NCBI RefSeq assembly: GCF_900102185.1 | Contig: NZ_LT629690.1 | Coordinates: forward strand, 868,001 to 932,000 | Reading direction: 5' to 3' | Length of the DNA: 64,000 nt | Origin: Terriglobus roseus | GTDB taxonomy: Bacteria; Acidobacteriota; Terriglobia; Terriglobales; Acidobacteriaceae | Shown here: one piece after another, positions 42,509 through 52,059 of the stretch | How the letters are laid out: each line of letters begins with the position of its first letter | How positions within the stretch are numbered: the stretch's first letter is position 1 | Translations under genes and position numbers: made by a program | Notes under the pieces: generated by a model | What the model was told of the DNA's origin: nothing | Databases searched by the model: none | Seen by the model: only the letters and a program-made list of their open reading frames with translations

Positions 42509-44959
42509 ATGAGCGTACTGAAGCGTCTTGCGTGGGTAATCGTTGCTCTGGTTGTTTGCGCGTTGATTGTGGTGTACTTCTTTATCCACCCAATCATCCT
42601 CTTCCATCCCAAAGATGAAGCCATGCGCGCAGGTCGCGCCGCTGCATCGTTTCCGGCTGCGGATGAAGATTACTACCACGATATGGACGGCGCCATATCC
42701 CTTACTCCTGAAGAGATCAAGGGACGCAACATGTGGATCGCCTGGACGGGAGGCGACGACCGCCTCTGGGACACGCTGGCTACCACCAGCTTAGGCACGC
42801 TTGATTTTTTGAAGACCCTTTCTTCGCGTCCAGGGCTCAAAGCATCTCGCAGCAATCGGTGGGACTACTTGGGTCTTGTGAATGAGCCATGCTATATCCA
42901 GGCGACCGGACCCGATCCGAAACGATATGGGCTATGGCTCGATACGCGCGATCCCGCGTGCGGTCCCGAGCCTTTTGAAAACGAGGCCAAGTATCCCGGT
43001 GTGCAGCTTGGAGCGCGTGGCAAGAACATTCCAGCCGGTTCGTTTTATGGATACGCCACGGGCATCGTTGGCCTCAGACTCTTTCCCAACCCCGAGTTCG
43101 ACGAAAAGGCGGCGAAGCACTGGGACCCGGTACGCTATTACACCGATCCCACGTACTACAACGACAAGAACCTCGTAAGGCCGTACCGAGTGGGTATGTC
43201 TTGCGGCTTTTGCCATGTGGGTCCGAATCCGCTTAAGCCACCAGCCGATCCAGAAAATCCCAAATGGGAGAACCTGAGCTCTAACGTCGGCGCGCAGTAC
43301 TTCTGGATCGACCGTATCTTTGCGTGGCAGTCCGATATGAGCAGTTTTCCCGTGCAACTGTTTCATGCTTCACGCCCGGGAACGCTGGATACTTCGCTCA
43401 TCTCGACCGACAACATCAACAACCCGCGAAGCATGAACGCGGTGTACGATCTGCCGTCGCGCATGGCAGCGGCGCAACGCTGGGGACGCGAGACGTTGCG
43501 AGGCGGTGAACAGGACAACAAACAATTAAACGACTTCATTTCGTCTGGTCCTCTGACGAACTTCTACCAGGCCCCGGACCTGGTAGAGACGCCACGCGTG
43601 CTGAAGGACGGAGCCGACTCAGTAGGTGTTCTTGGCGCGCTAAATCGTGTCTATCTCAACATCGGACTCTACAGCGAAGAGTGGACGAAGCATTTCCGTC
43701 CGCTTGTCGGAGGTCAGGATGTTAGTCCAATCCTGATCAAGACGGCGAATGAGAAGTCGGTGTACTGGCAGGTGACACAACAACAAACGCCCAACATGGC
43801 GTTGTTCTTCCTGAAGAGCACTGCGGGACATCATTTGAAAGATGCTCCTGGTGGCGAGGCTTACCTGACGAAGGATCAAGCTCAACTGGAGCATGGCAAG
43901 ACTGTATTTGCAGATCGCTGCGCACGCTGCCATTCCAGCAAGATTCCTCAGCCCGCTCCGGGACTTGATCCGAACGGGTGCTCTGGTAAGGATTACCTCA
44001 ACTGTTGGAATCGTTACTGGGCGTGGACGAAGACCGATGATTTTAAGACGAAGATGCAGGCCATCGTGCATCAGCCTGACTTCCTTGAGAACAACTATTT
44101 ATCCACAGACCAGCGTGTTCCTGTAACGCTACTCAAGACCAACGCATGCAGTCCATTAGCCACCAACGCAATCGCGGGAAATATCTGGGATAACTTCTCC
44201 TCCAGTACGTACAAGGATCTTCCGTCTGCTGGAACCATCACCGTGTATCACCCATACACGGGTGAGCCGAGCCAGTATGTGCTTCCCGCAGGTGGGCGTG
44301 GATACACCAGGCCGCCTTCGTTGATAAGCGCATGGTCGACCGCACCGTTCCTACTGAATAACAGTGTCGGAACCTTTGACCCAAGCCCGTCGGTTGAAGC
44401 ACGTATGCGATCGTTCCAGGATTCGATTGAAAAGATGCTGTGGCCAGAGCGTCGTGACAAAGACACTTTGCTCCCGGACAAGGTTCCAGGCGTGATTGAC
44501 CGTACAACGCAGGAAAGCTATCTATCGGTCCCGGCCGGGTTCATTCCTCCTGCATTGCGACCATTGCTCAGTCCGGGCAGCAGGCTCTTGCCCGCCGTCT
44601 TTGGTGAAGATTCGATTCGTATCGGTCCTATTCCAGCCGGCACTCCTGTTGATCTGCTTGCAAACCTGGATCTGCTCGGCGAGGGTGTGAGCCCGGCGGA
44701 ACGTCCGGCACGGCAGGAGCGAGTCGTGAAGCTATTGGTGAAGCTGAAGCTTGATCTTGCGAAACTGCCCGCTGGAGCTACCAACGAGCAGGCACAACAG
44801 GTATTCGCAAACCTGCTGCCGGAGATGCTCGCCCTTAGCAAGTGCCCAGACTACGTTTCCAACCGTGGGCACTACTTCGGCACAAGTTATGCGCACGAAG
44901 AGCCAGCTCTTACGGATGCGGACAAACGAGCACTGATCGAATTTATCAAGACCTTTTGA
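42509..44959 (+). CDS. Membrane-anchored di-heme c-type cytochrome, possible oxygenase/peroxidase
   Basis: An 816-residue protein with one N-terminal membrane helix (residues 7-29, WVIVALVVCALIVVYFFIHP) and a large periplasmic part. Two heme-binding CxxCH motifs are present: CGFCH (Cys232, Cys235, His236) and CARCH (Cys471, Cys474, His475). The 240-residue spacing and size resemble the RoxA/di-heme peroxidase group rather than simple electron carriers, but RoxA-like enzymes are shorter (about 650-700 residues), so I name only the architecture. MNAVYDLPSRMAAAQRWGR and TRPPSLISAWSTAPFLLNNS look conserved; the latter recalls di-heme cytochromes that coordinate substrate near heme. Start ATG 42509 gives the anchor directly. 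It is divergent from the GMC operon and followed by a strong terminator. Confidence 0.88.
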   Translation: MSVLKRLAWVIVALVVCALIVVYFFIHPIILFHPKDEAMRAGRAAASFPAADEDYYHDMDGAISLTPEEIKGRNMWIAWTGGDDRLWDTLATTSLGTLDFLKTLSSRPGLKASRSNRWDYLGLVNEPCYIQATGPDPKRYGLWLDTRDPACGPEPFENEAKYPGVQLGARGKNIPAGSFYGYATGIVGLRLFPNPEFDEKAAKHWDPVRYYTDPTYYNDKNLVRPYRVGMSCGFCHVGPNPLKPPADPENPKWENLSSNVGAQYFWIDRIFAWQSDMSSFPVQLFHASRPGTLDTSLISTDNINNPRSMNAVYDLPSRMAAAQRWGRETLRGGEQDNKQLNDFISSGPLTNFYQAPDLVETPRVLKDGADSVGVLGALNRVYLNIGLYSEEWTKHFRPLVGGQDVSPILIKTANEKSVYWQVTQQQTPNMALFFLKSTAGHHLKDAPGGEAYLTKDQAQLEHGKTVFADRCARCHSSKIPQPAPGLDPNGCSGKDYLNCWNRYWAWTKTDDFKTKMQAIVHQPDFLENNYLSTDQRVPVTLLKTNACSPLATNAIAGNIWDNFSSSTYKDLPSAGTITVYHPYTGEPSQYVLPAGGRGYTRPPSLISAWSTAPFLLNNSVGTFDPSPSVEARMRSFQDSIEKMLWPERRDKDTLLPDKVPGVIDRTTQESYLSVPAGFIPPALRPLLSPGSRLLPAVFGEDSIRIGPIPAGTPVDLLANLDLLGEGVSPAERPARQERVVKLLVKLKLDLAKLPAGATNEQAQQVFANLLPEMLALSKCPDYVSNRGHYFGTSYAHEEPALTDADKRALIEFIKTF

Positions 44960-44969
44960 ACCCGATGCG

Positions 44970-44999
44970 AAACGGCCATTGCACGCACAATGGCCGTTT
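44970..44999 (+). terminator. Terminator after the di-heme cytochrome
   Basis: AAACGGCCATTG (44970-44981) and CAATGGCCGTTT (44988-44999) form a perfect 12-bp stem with a six-base loop, followed by TTTGTG. The next 180 bases up to 45180 show nothing else. Confidence 0.85.
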
Positions 45000-45180
45000 T
45001 GTGTCTTGGTGTGAGCTGTATGAACGGCACTGTCTAGGCACGCCACCACTCGATGCCTCGGAGTGGCTCTGCCGATACGGTCTTCCTCATTCCGGCCGGT
45101 TTATTGCATACGAGGACGATTTCTCTCGATTGACGATGCCTTTTAAGCCTCGCTTAAGGTTTGAAAAGTACCGTTGCATT

Positions 45181-46521
45181 ATGGAGTTCCGCGCGAAAGT
45201 TTCTTCAGGGATTGGCACCGTACTGATTGCCCTCAGTTCGATCAGTGTCGCCCAACAGGTGCAGGTAACAACGCCGAGGCATTTGACGCTGCCAGATGCC
45301 ATCCAGCTGGCTAAAGCGAATGAGCCTACCTTCGCCACGGCGTTGGCTACGCAACAGAGCGCAAAGATCGATGCCTACCTTGCGAAGGCGGCGCTGTTGC
45401 CTTCCGCCACGTACCACAACCAAATGCTCTACACCCAGCCGAATGGGCAAACAAATCAGGGCGGGCAAGTGGGTGCGCAGGCTTCGCCGATATTTATTGC
45501 AAACAACGCGGTTCATGAGTACGTGAGCCAGGCTGTTGTCGACGAGAAGGTCGGCTGGAAGGGCATCGCAGATGCCCAGGTAGCGTCTGCGAATTCCGCT
45601 CGTGCGGCGGCAGAGCTTGAGGTCGCACGGCGTGGCCTCGTTGCAACAGTTGTTTCGCTTTATTACGCCGTAAGTTCTTCAGCGGCAAAAGCTCGGGTTC
45701 AGACAGAAGCCTTTGCAGAAGCGAAGGACTTCACCACAACGACACAGCAGCGAGAAGCTGCCCGTGAGGTTGCGCATGCAGATGTTGTGAAGGCCCAGTT
45801 GCAGATGCAGCAGAAGCAGCGAGACTTGAGCGATGCCAAGGTCGCAGAGCAAAAAGCCACGCTGGAGCTTGCTGTGCTCATGTTTCCTGATCCGCGCACT
45901 CCGTATACGACAGACCCGCCACCAGTATCACGCAACCTTCCCACCAAGGAAGAGGTTGATCAGGCAGCATCAACGAACAATCCGGAGATACGAAGCGCGC
46001 TGGCTGGATTACGAGCGGCGAATGCGGGTGTGACTTCTGCGAGGGCGGCGTATTTACCGGATCTGGGGTTGAACTTCACCTACGGAATCGATGCGCCTCA
46101 ATTTGCAAAGCGGGGCCCGGATGATGTTCGCAATCTTGGATATTCCATCAGTGGCACCATCGATATCCCCGTGTGGGATTGGTTCTCAACTCAAAAGCGA
46201 GTGAAACAGAGTGAGATTCAACGCGACGCTGCGAAAGTGACACTAACAGCCGCACAACGACGACTCATCGCAACACTTGAGGAAAGCTATACGGAAGCGG
46301 CTGCAGCGCGTGATCAGCTCGATCTGCTGGACCAGAGTGTGGTGACTGCGGAAGAGAGTCTTCGACTTACCAAGTTGCGTTATTCGGCCGGAGAATCAAG
46401 CGCTCTGGAAGTTGTGGATGCGCAAAACTCGTTTCTTGCGGCGCGCACGGCACAGGCGGATGGCGTCGTGCGATACGAAGCTGCCCTTGCTTCACTTCAA
46501 ATTCTTACAGGAACCCTCTGA
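45181..46521 (+). CDS. TolC-like outer-membrane efflux protein
   Basis: A 446-residue outer-membrane factor of a tripartite pump. I chose ATG 45181, which gives a signal peptide (MEFRAKVSSGIGTVLIALSS, cleavage near VAQQ); the frame is open far upstream but that part overlaps the terminator. The product shows the TolC duplicated pattern of long alpha-helices: DAIQLAKANEP and NPEIRSALAGLRAANAGVTS at the start of each half, and the typical ending LRYSAGESSALEVVDAQNSF then LASLQILTGTL. It forms the channel through which the RND pump expels substrate. Its stop is followed one base later by the adaptor start, so the three genes form one operon. Confidence 0.93.
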   Translation: MEFRAKVSSGIGTVLIALSSISVAQQVQVTTPRHLTLPDAIQLAKANEPTFATALATQQSAKIDAYLAKAALLPSATYHNQMLYTQPNGQTNQGGQVGAQASPIFIANNAVHEYVSQAVVDEKVGWKGIADAQVASANSARAAAELEVARRGLVATVVSLYYAVSSSAAKARVQTEAFAEAKDFTTTTQQREAAREVAHADVVKAQLQMQQKQRDLSDAKVAEQKATLELAVLMFPDPRTPYTTDPPPVSRNLPTKEEVDQAASTNNPEIRSALAGLRAANAGVTSARAAYLPDLGLNFTYGIDAPQFAKRGPDDVRNLGYSISGTIDIPVWDWFSTQKRVKQSEIQRDAAKVTLTAAQRRLIATLEESYTEAAAARDQLDLLDQSVVTAEESLRLTKLRYSAGESSALEVVDAQNSFLAARTAQADGVVRYEAALASLQILTGTL

Positions 46522-46522
46522 C

Positions 46523-47785
46523 ATGATCTGCCGTTCATTCAAGCCAATTAAGCTCGTTGTTTCGTTGCTCTGTGTTGCGTCGATAGGTGGCTGCAAGAAG
46601 GCTGTGGACGAAGCACCTCCTGCAGTTGTTACCGTGGAAGCAGAGAAGCCCGAACGCGGAGAGATTTCCGAACATATTGCTGCAGATGCGACCCTATCGC
46701 CTCTGGCGCAAGCAGCCATTTCGCCCAAGATCACAGCGCCTGTGCGGACGTTTTATGTGCAACGTGGTTCAAAGGTGAAGGCTGGGCAGCTGCTTGCGGT
46801 ATTGGAGAATCGAGATCTCGCAGGGCAGGCACTGGACAACCAGGGACAATACACAGCAGCGCAGGCTTCATTTCAGATGCAGACGCAGGCCCAGGTACCG
46901 GAAGACTATGCCAAAGCCGAGTTGGACGTTGCTCAGGCGAAAGCACAGTTGAAGTTGCAGGGAGAGATTGTTGCGGCGCGCCAAAAGCTGTTGCAGGAGG
47001 GGGCAATTGCCGGACGCGATTACGATACCGCGGTGGCGGCGCTTGCGCAGGCGCAGGTTGCATACGACACTGCGTCCAATCATCTTCATTCACTGAAGAG
47101 TGTTTCCAGCGAAGCCACGAAACGGCAGGCGCAAGGTCAGCTTTCATCCGCTAAAGGAAAGTATGAAGCCGCAGAAGCGCAGGTGTCGTACTCACAGATT
47201 CATACGCCAATTTCCGGTGTGGTGACAGATCGTCCTTTGTTTCCGGGAGAAACAGCCAATACAGGTACACCGCTGATCACGGTGATGGATACGTCATCCC
47301 TTTTAGCAAAAGTTCATCTTTCGCAGATCGTCGCACAGAGACTCAGTTTGGGAGATGGAGCATCAGTCACAGTACCGGGTGTTGATGAGCCTGTCACCGG
47401 CAAGGTCAATCTGATCAGCCCTGCGCTTGACCCTGGGAGCACGACGGTTGAGGTGTGGTTGAAGATCGACAATACCGCAGGAAAGTACAAGGCGGGAACT
47501 CCTGTTCACACATCCATCATCGGTCGCACCGTGCCGAACGCTGTGAAGATTCCGCTGGAAGCAGTTCTGACTGCTGAAGATGGCAGCAAGTCCGTCATGG
47601 TCGTAAACAATGACGGAACGGCGCACAAAGTAGCGGTACAGCTCGGAATAAATGATGGCGAAGATACGCAGGTAGTACAGGGGCTCAACGGCTCAGAAAC
47701 CGTGATTACGAAGGGCGCTTACGGACTGGATGAAGGAACCAAAGTAAAGGTCGGCAAGCCTGGGGCTGAGGGAGAGGACAAGTAA
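46523..47785 (+). CDS. RND efflux periplasmic adaptor (membrane-fusion lipoprotein)
   Basis: A 420-residue HlyD/RND-type adaptor joining the inner-membrane pump to the TolC-like channel. ATG 46523 gives a lipoprotein signal with lipobox LCVASIGGC, so the mature protein is tethered by Cys. Lipoyl half-motifs are visible in ISPKITAPVRTFYVQRGSKV and IHTPISGVVTDRPLFPGE, separated by a long coiled-coil (roughly residues 95-225, Gln/Ala rich), then beta-barrel and membrane-proximal domains. No Met/His-rich metal site is seen, against a copper or silver role. The TAA stop overlaps the next ATG by one base (TAATG). Confidence 0.93.
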   Translation: MICRSFKPIKLVVSLLCVASIGGCKKAVDEAPPAVVTVEAEKPERGEISEHIAADATLSPLAQAAISPKITAPVRTFYVQRGSKVKAGQLLAVLENRDLAGQALDNQGQYTAAQASFQMQTQAQVPEDYAKAELDVAQAKAQLKLQGEIVAARQKLLQEGAIAGRDYDTAVAALAQAQVAYDTASNHLHSLKSVSSEATKRQAQGQLSSAKGKYEAAEAQVSYSQIHTPISGVVTDRPLFPGETANTGTPLITVMDTSSLLAKVHLSQIVAQRLSLGDGASVTVPGVDEPVTGKVNLISPALDPGSTTVEVWLKIDNTAGKYKAGTPVHTSIIGRTVPNAVKIPLEAVLTAEDGSKSVMVVNNDGTAHKVAVQLGINDGEDTQVVQGLNGSETVITKGAYGLDEGTKVKVGKPGAEGEDK

Positions 47786-50700
47786 TGGAAGGTCGTCTTC
47801 TCGCAACAGATCAGAAGCCATACTGGCTCGTACGTTTTCGCGGACCGATCTTTTTCTTTCTGATCGTGCTGTCCCTTGCTGGAATCTATGCGGCGCAAAA
47901 GGTCCCGATCTCCGTGTTCCCGGACACCAATTTTCCGCGTGTAGTCATTGGTGTCGACAACGGTGTGATGCCCGTTGATCAGATGCAGGTAACTGTCACC
48001 AAGCCCATTGAAGATGCTGTAAATTCGGTGCCCGGCCTGGTAACAGTACGATCCAATACCAGCCGCGGATCAGCGGAAGTCAGCCTCTTCTTCGACTGGA
48101 ATGTGGATATGTTCCGCACGCTGCAGTTGGTGGACGCAGCGTTAAGCAAAGCTCGACAGACCCTACCTGCTACAGCCACAATCACGACTAATCGTCTTAC
48201 TTTTGCCACCTTTCCTATTCTTGGCTACAGCCTGACTTCAAACCGTCTTTCGCAGACGCAGCTATGGGAGCTGGCAACGTATCAACTAAAGCCCCCTATT
48301 AACCGTGTTGCCGGTGTGAGTACGGTCACGGTGCAAGGCGGTAAGGTCCCTGAGTTTCACATTGTGCCGAACATGGCACGTATGCAAACTGCCGGTGTCA
48401 CGATCCTTGATCTGGTGAATGCAGTCCAGGCGTCGAACATTATTGATTCACCTGGTCTCTACGAATCGAACCATCAACTTGTCTTAGGGCTTGTGGGAGC
48501 TCAGGCGCATGACGCCTCTGAGTTGGGCCGGCTTGTAGTGAAGAGCACTAACAACGGTGTAGCGGTGCGTGTGTCGGATGTTGCTGCGGTGCAGCCGGGT
48601 GTGCTGCCGGTGTATACCGCTGTCACGGCTGATGGTATTCCGGCTGTTCTAATCAACATCACGCGCCAGCCATCCAGTAACACGGTAGCGGTGACAGACG
48701 CGGTTGCGGCACAGATTGAGGCGTTAAAGAAGAATCTGCCGCAGGGTGTGCAGCTCAAACCGTACTACGACCAATCGGAGCTTGTGCGTGAAAGTATCGG
48801 CAGCGTACGCGACGCCATTCTGATTGGACTGGGCCTCGCCTGCATCATTCTGTTTCTCTTCCTCGGAGATTGGTCTTCGTCTCTCGTCGCAGCATTGGTC
48901 ATTCCCGTAACGGTGGCTCTTACGGTGCTTGTCTTGTGGGCGATTGGCGAGAGCTTCAATCTAATGACCCTTGGAGGACTTGCAGCTGCAATTGGCCTCG
49001 TCATCGACGATGCGATCGTGGTGGTCGAGAACATTGTTCTGCATCGAGATAACGGCGAGTCACGTGCAGAAGCGGCGCGGCTAGCGCTGAAAGAGATTGC
49101 GGTCCCACTTGTGGGCTCAACGATTACGCCAGTGGTCGTGTTCCTACCTCTCATTTCGGTCACTGGTGTTACGGGTAGCTTCTTTCGAGCACTCGCCATC
49201 ACCATGACGATCTCTCTCCTAACCTCGTTGTTGCTTGCCGTAACTTGGACACCGGCGTTGAGCCTTGTTCTGTTGCGTCACACCAAGAAGGAGAATGTTT
49301 CCAACGAACACGAACAGCATGGTCGCGTGATGCAGAAAGTGCTTCACTGGCACGAGCGCGGACTTTCATGGGCATTGAGCCGACCGTTCTGGCTACTAGC
49401 GCTCTGCGGCGTGCTCATCGTGGGAACGTACGTTGGCTATCAGGCGCTTGGCTCGGACCTATTGCCTGAGATGGACGAAGGCGGTTTCATTCTTGACTAC
49501 ATCATGCCTGCCGGAAGTTCTCTCACAGAGACGAATCGTGTACTGGAACACGTTGACCGGATTCTTCACTCCATGCCTGAAGTGGAAAGCACTTCGCGTC
49601 GCACCGGCCTGCAGATGGGACTCGCTGCGGTGACTGAGGCCAACACAGGCGATATGACGGTAAAGCTGAAGAAGAATCGCAGTCGCGGAATTGATGAAGT
49701 CATCGCAGATGCCAGGGCTGAAATCAAGAAGACGGAACCGGGACTTGATGTGGAGTTTGTTCAGGTCCTTCAGGATATGATCAACGATCTGTCCAATGCG
49801 CCGGAGCCAATTCAAATCAAGCTCTATGCGAATGATCCAGTATTGCTCTCTGATGTTGCATCGCGTGTCGGTGAAGAGATTGGCAAGATTCCCGGCGTGG
49901 TCAGTGTTGAGAACGGTATCGAGAACACGATCAGTGGCCCCGCTACAAATTTTCAGATTGATCCAACCGTAGCTGGCCGTATGGGGTTCACTCCACAGGA
50001 AGCAGCTGAAGACGCAACATCAATTCTCGATGGAGTCACAACAACCGATCCACTGATCGCCAACGGGCGGCCATACACGGTTCGCGTCCGCTTGGGCGAT
50101 GAAACCCGCAAGTCACTCGACGCCATTGAAAACACTGTATTCAACAGCGCCAGCGGCAAACTGGCAACGCTCGGCTCTCTGGCGCAGGTGACGCAGTTGC
50201 CACCGCAAAACGAGATTCGCCGTGAGAATCTACAGCGTCTGGTTGTGGTCACAGCACAGTTGCAAGGCTCTGATCTTGGCACTGCAATTTCAAAGGTGCA
50301 GCAGACGGTAGCGGCAATGCATCTGCCACCGACGGTCCACGTCGTGTATGGAGGGACTTACCAGGAGCAGCAACAATCGTTCCATGAACTGTTGCAAGTG
50401 CTGTTGATATCGCTTGCACTTGTTTTCGGAGTATTGCTAATCGAGTTTCGCAACTTTTCAGCTCCCATCGCGATTCTCTCGTCGTCGGTCCTTTCTGTTG
50501 GAGGAGTTGTACTTGCTCTGCTGATCACCGGAACAACGTTCAATGTGGCGTCGTTCATGGGCGTCATCATGGTGATTGGCATTGTGGCGAAGAACGGCAT
50601 TCTGCTGCTGGATGCCGATGAGCGCTATCGGCATGAGGGCACATCTCCACGCGAAGCCATGCTGCATGCGGCGCAGCGCAGGCTTCGCCCCATCTTGATG

Positions 50701-50901
50701 ACGGCGACAGCGGCAATTTGCGGTATGTTGCCCCTGGCGTTTGCCCTCGGCACGGGATCCCAGATGCTTCAACCTTTAGCGATTGCCGTCATCGGTGGTT
50801 TGGTGATCTCCATGGTGTTGAGCCTCATCGTCACACCAGTCATTTACTATCTGCTGACGGCAAAACGGCATGACAGCGAAGAACTGGAAGCCACGGCTTA
50901 A
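47785..50901 (+). CDS. RND efflux pump permease, AcrB/HAE-type proton relay
   Basis: A 1038-residue inner-membrane pump with 12 helices and two large periplasmic loops. The proton-relay pair Asp408-Asp409 in GLVIDDAIVVVENI sits at the same numbers as in AcrB (407, 408), which favours the hydrophobe/drug type; metal pumps of the CzcA group have different residues there. PISVFPDTNFPRVVI near the start and VAKNGILLLDADERYRHEG near residue 935 are RND hallmarks. Substrates are unknown. The gene ends the operon at a strong terminator and precedes a convergent YVTN protein and two-component system that may respond to the same stress. Confidence 0.94.
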   Translation: MEGRLLATDQKPYWLVRFRGPIFFFLIVLSLAGIYAAQKVPISVFPDTNFPRVVIGVDNGVMPVDQMQVTVTKPIEDAVNSVPGLVTVRSNTSRGSAEVSLFFDWNVDMFRTLQLVDAALSKARQTLPATATITTNRLTFATFPILGYSLTSNRLSQTQLWELATYQLKPPINRVAGVSTVTVQGGKVPEFHIVPNMARMQTAGVTILDLVNAVQASNIIDSPGLYESNHQLVLGLVGAQAHDASELGRLVVKSTNNGVAVRVSDVAAVQPGVLPVYTAVTADGIPAVLINITRQPSSNTVAVTDAVAAQIEALKKNLPQGVQLKPYYDQSELVRESIGSVRDAILIGLGLACIILFLFLGDWSSSLVAALVIPVTVALTVLVLWAIGESFNLMTLGGLAAAIGLVIDDAIVVVENIVLHRDNGESRAEAARLALKEIAVPLVGSTITPVVVFLPLISVTGVTGSFFRALAITMTISLLTSLLLAVTWTPALSLVLLRHTKKENVSNEHEQHGRVMQKVLHWHERGLSWALSRPFWLLALCGVLIVGTYVGYQALGSDLLPEMDEGGFILDYIMPAGSSLTETNRVLEHVDRILHSMPEVESTSRRTGLQMGLAAVTEANTGDMTVKLKKNRSRGIDEVIADARAEIKKTEPGLDVEFVQVLQDMINDLSNAPEPIQIKLYANDPVLLSDVASRVGEEIGKIPGVVSVENGIENTISGPATNFQIDPTVAGRMGFTPQEAAEDATSILDGVTTTDPLIANGRPYTVRVRLGDETRKSLDAIENTVFNSASGKLATLGSLAQVTQLPPQNEIRRENLQRLVVVTAQLQGSDLGTAISKVQQTVAAMHLPPTVHVVYGGTYQEQQQSFHELLQVLLISLALVFGVLLIEFRNFSAPIAILSSSVLSVGGVVLALLITGTTFNVASFMGVIMVIGIVAKNGILLLDADERYRHEGTSPREAMLHAAQRRLRPILMTATAAICGMLPLAFALGTGSQMLQPLAIAVIGGLVISMVLSLIVTPVIYYLLTAKRHDSEELEATA

Positions 50902-50919
50902 TGCTTAGTCTGAAAAGAG

Positions 50920-50945
50920 AAGAGTCCCGCTAATCGCGGGACTCT
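50920..50945. terminator. Bidirectional terminator after the RND operon
   Basis: AGAGTCCCGC (50921-50930) pairs with GCGGGACTCT (50936-50945) with a five-base loop, followed by TTTTTG on the + strand and a T-rich TTCTCTTTT on the minus strand. It serves both convergent units. Confidence 0.85.
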
Positions 50946-50969
50946 TTTTGTTGGTTGACTTGTATTTTC

Positions 50970-51980
50970 TTAACGTGAAATCACCAGGATCTCAAAACTT
51001 CCCGGAAGCACCGTCGGCCTTGGATGAGGTGTCGCTGCAGTTGGTGCGGGTGCCGCGCCGTATTTCGCTGCCGATAAGAATATGCGGCCTGTTGCGGCGT
51101 CATACGCCATGGTTCGTGCGCCTTTCACCGTGGTCACAGTTTGAATCGTCGGATAGTTCGGCTTGGATGTATCCACAACCGAGACTGTTCCTTGTCCATT
51201 CGAAGAGAAGGCAAGGTGCAGCTTCCCATCGAAGCCCGCAGCATCTGGGCCGTCGCCAATTGATGCAAGACCAAGGAGCTTGCCTGAGGCGTAATCCGAG
51301 ATGCCCATCTTGTTCCCGTCGCACACAGAAAAGAGGCGATGTTGGGCGCGATCAATTGCGAGACCCGAGGGAGATTCGCATCCGCTTAGTGGCCAAGTTC
51401 CAACAATCGTGTGGCTCTTAGCATCAAGCTTCACAATCTCGTTCTTGTCTTCAATGTTGACGTACACATATCCTTTTCCGTCACCCTGAGGGAACTCTGG
51501 CTTGCCGGGAAGTGCGATTGTTGCCACAACCTGATTGTTCGTCGCGCTCATCACGGACACATTCTTGCTTCGACCGTTAAATGCCCACACCGAATTCGTT
51601 ACTGGCTCATAGGCAATCCCATCGGGGTTTGTACCAACCGGAACCGTGGAAATGATGCTGAGTGACGTGCGATCAAACACCACGATTGCATTTCCGCCAC
51701 CATCGGAGATGTACCCAGTTTTCCCATCCGGGTTCAGTGCGACACCGTGAGTCCCCTTAAGACCGCTCACAGAGCCAATCAATTTGCCTGTGGTTGTGTC
51801 AAGAACCTCAACCTTCGGTCCGTGTGTCACGTACAGCCGATGAGCTGCATCGTCGCTAAGGAGATAATCCCACCCCCCCTCACCTCCAATGGCCCAATGA
51901 TTACTGACGTGGTAGTTCTGAGCGGTGCAGATGAGGGGAAATAGAAAACAGGCAACGGCCCCAGGTCTTGAGAAGCGCAT
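50970..51980 (-). CDS. YVTN/YncE-type beta-propeller protein, secreted
   Basis: A 336-residue exported propeller. I chose ATG 51980 (MRFSRPGAVACFLFPLIC, cleavage near TAQN) with GGAG seven bases upstream, rather than the frame start 52016. Repeats of the YVTN pattern follow: LYVTHGPKVEVLDTTTGKLI, TGYISDGGGNAIVVFDRTSL, GTNPDGIAYEPVTNSVWAFN and RLFSVCDGNKMGISDYASGK. The end is rich in Pro/Ala/Thr. Such proteins are found in the periplasm with varied or unknown functions. It lies 79 bases downstream of the histidine kinase gene on the same strand and may be its last operon member. Confidence 0.85.
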   Translation of the reverse strand: MRFSRPGAVACFLFPLICTAQNYHVSNHWAIGGEGGWDYLLSDDAAHRLYVTHGPKVEVLDTTTGKLIGSVSGLKGTHGVALNPDGKTGYISDGGGNAIVVFDRTSLSIISTVPVGTNPDGIAYEPVTNSVWAFNGRSKNVSVMSATNNQVVATIALPGKPEFPQGDGKGYVYVNIEDKNEIVKLDAKSHTIVGTWPLSGCESPSGLAIDRAQHRLFSVCDGNKMGISDYASGKLLGLASIGDGPDAAGFDGKLHLAFSSNGQGTVSVVDTSKPNYPTIQTVTTVKGARTMAYDAATGRIFLSAAKYGAAPAPTAATPHPRPTVLPGSFEILVISR

Positions 51981-52059
51981 GTGGTTACTCCGTAAGCAAG
52001 ATGCGCGCGACCACAAGGGCCGGCATCTTCGAGTGTTCTCCGCGCAACTTAATTCCTGC

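Noticed and set aside
44842-45180. Upstream extension of the TolC-like frame
   Set aside because: It overlaps the cytochrome gene end and its terminator; ATG 45181 gives a signal peptide.
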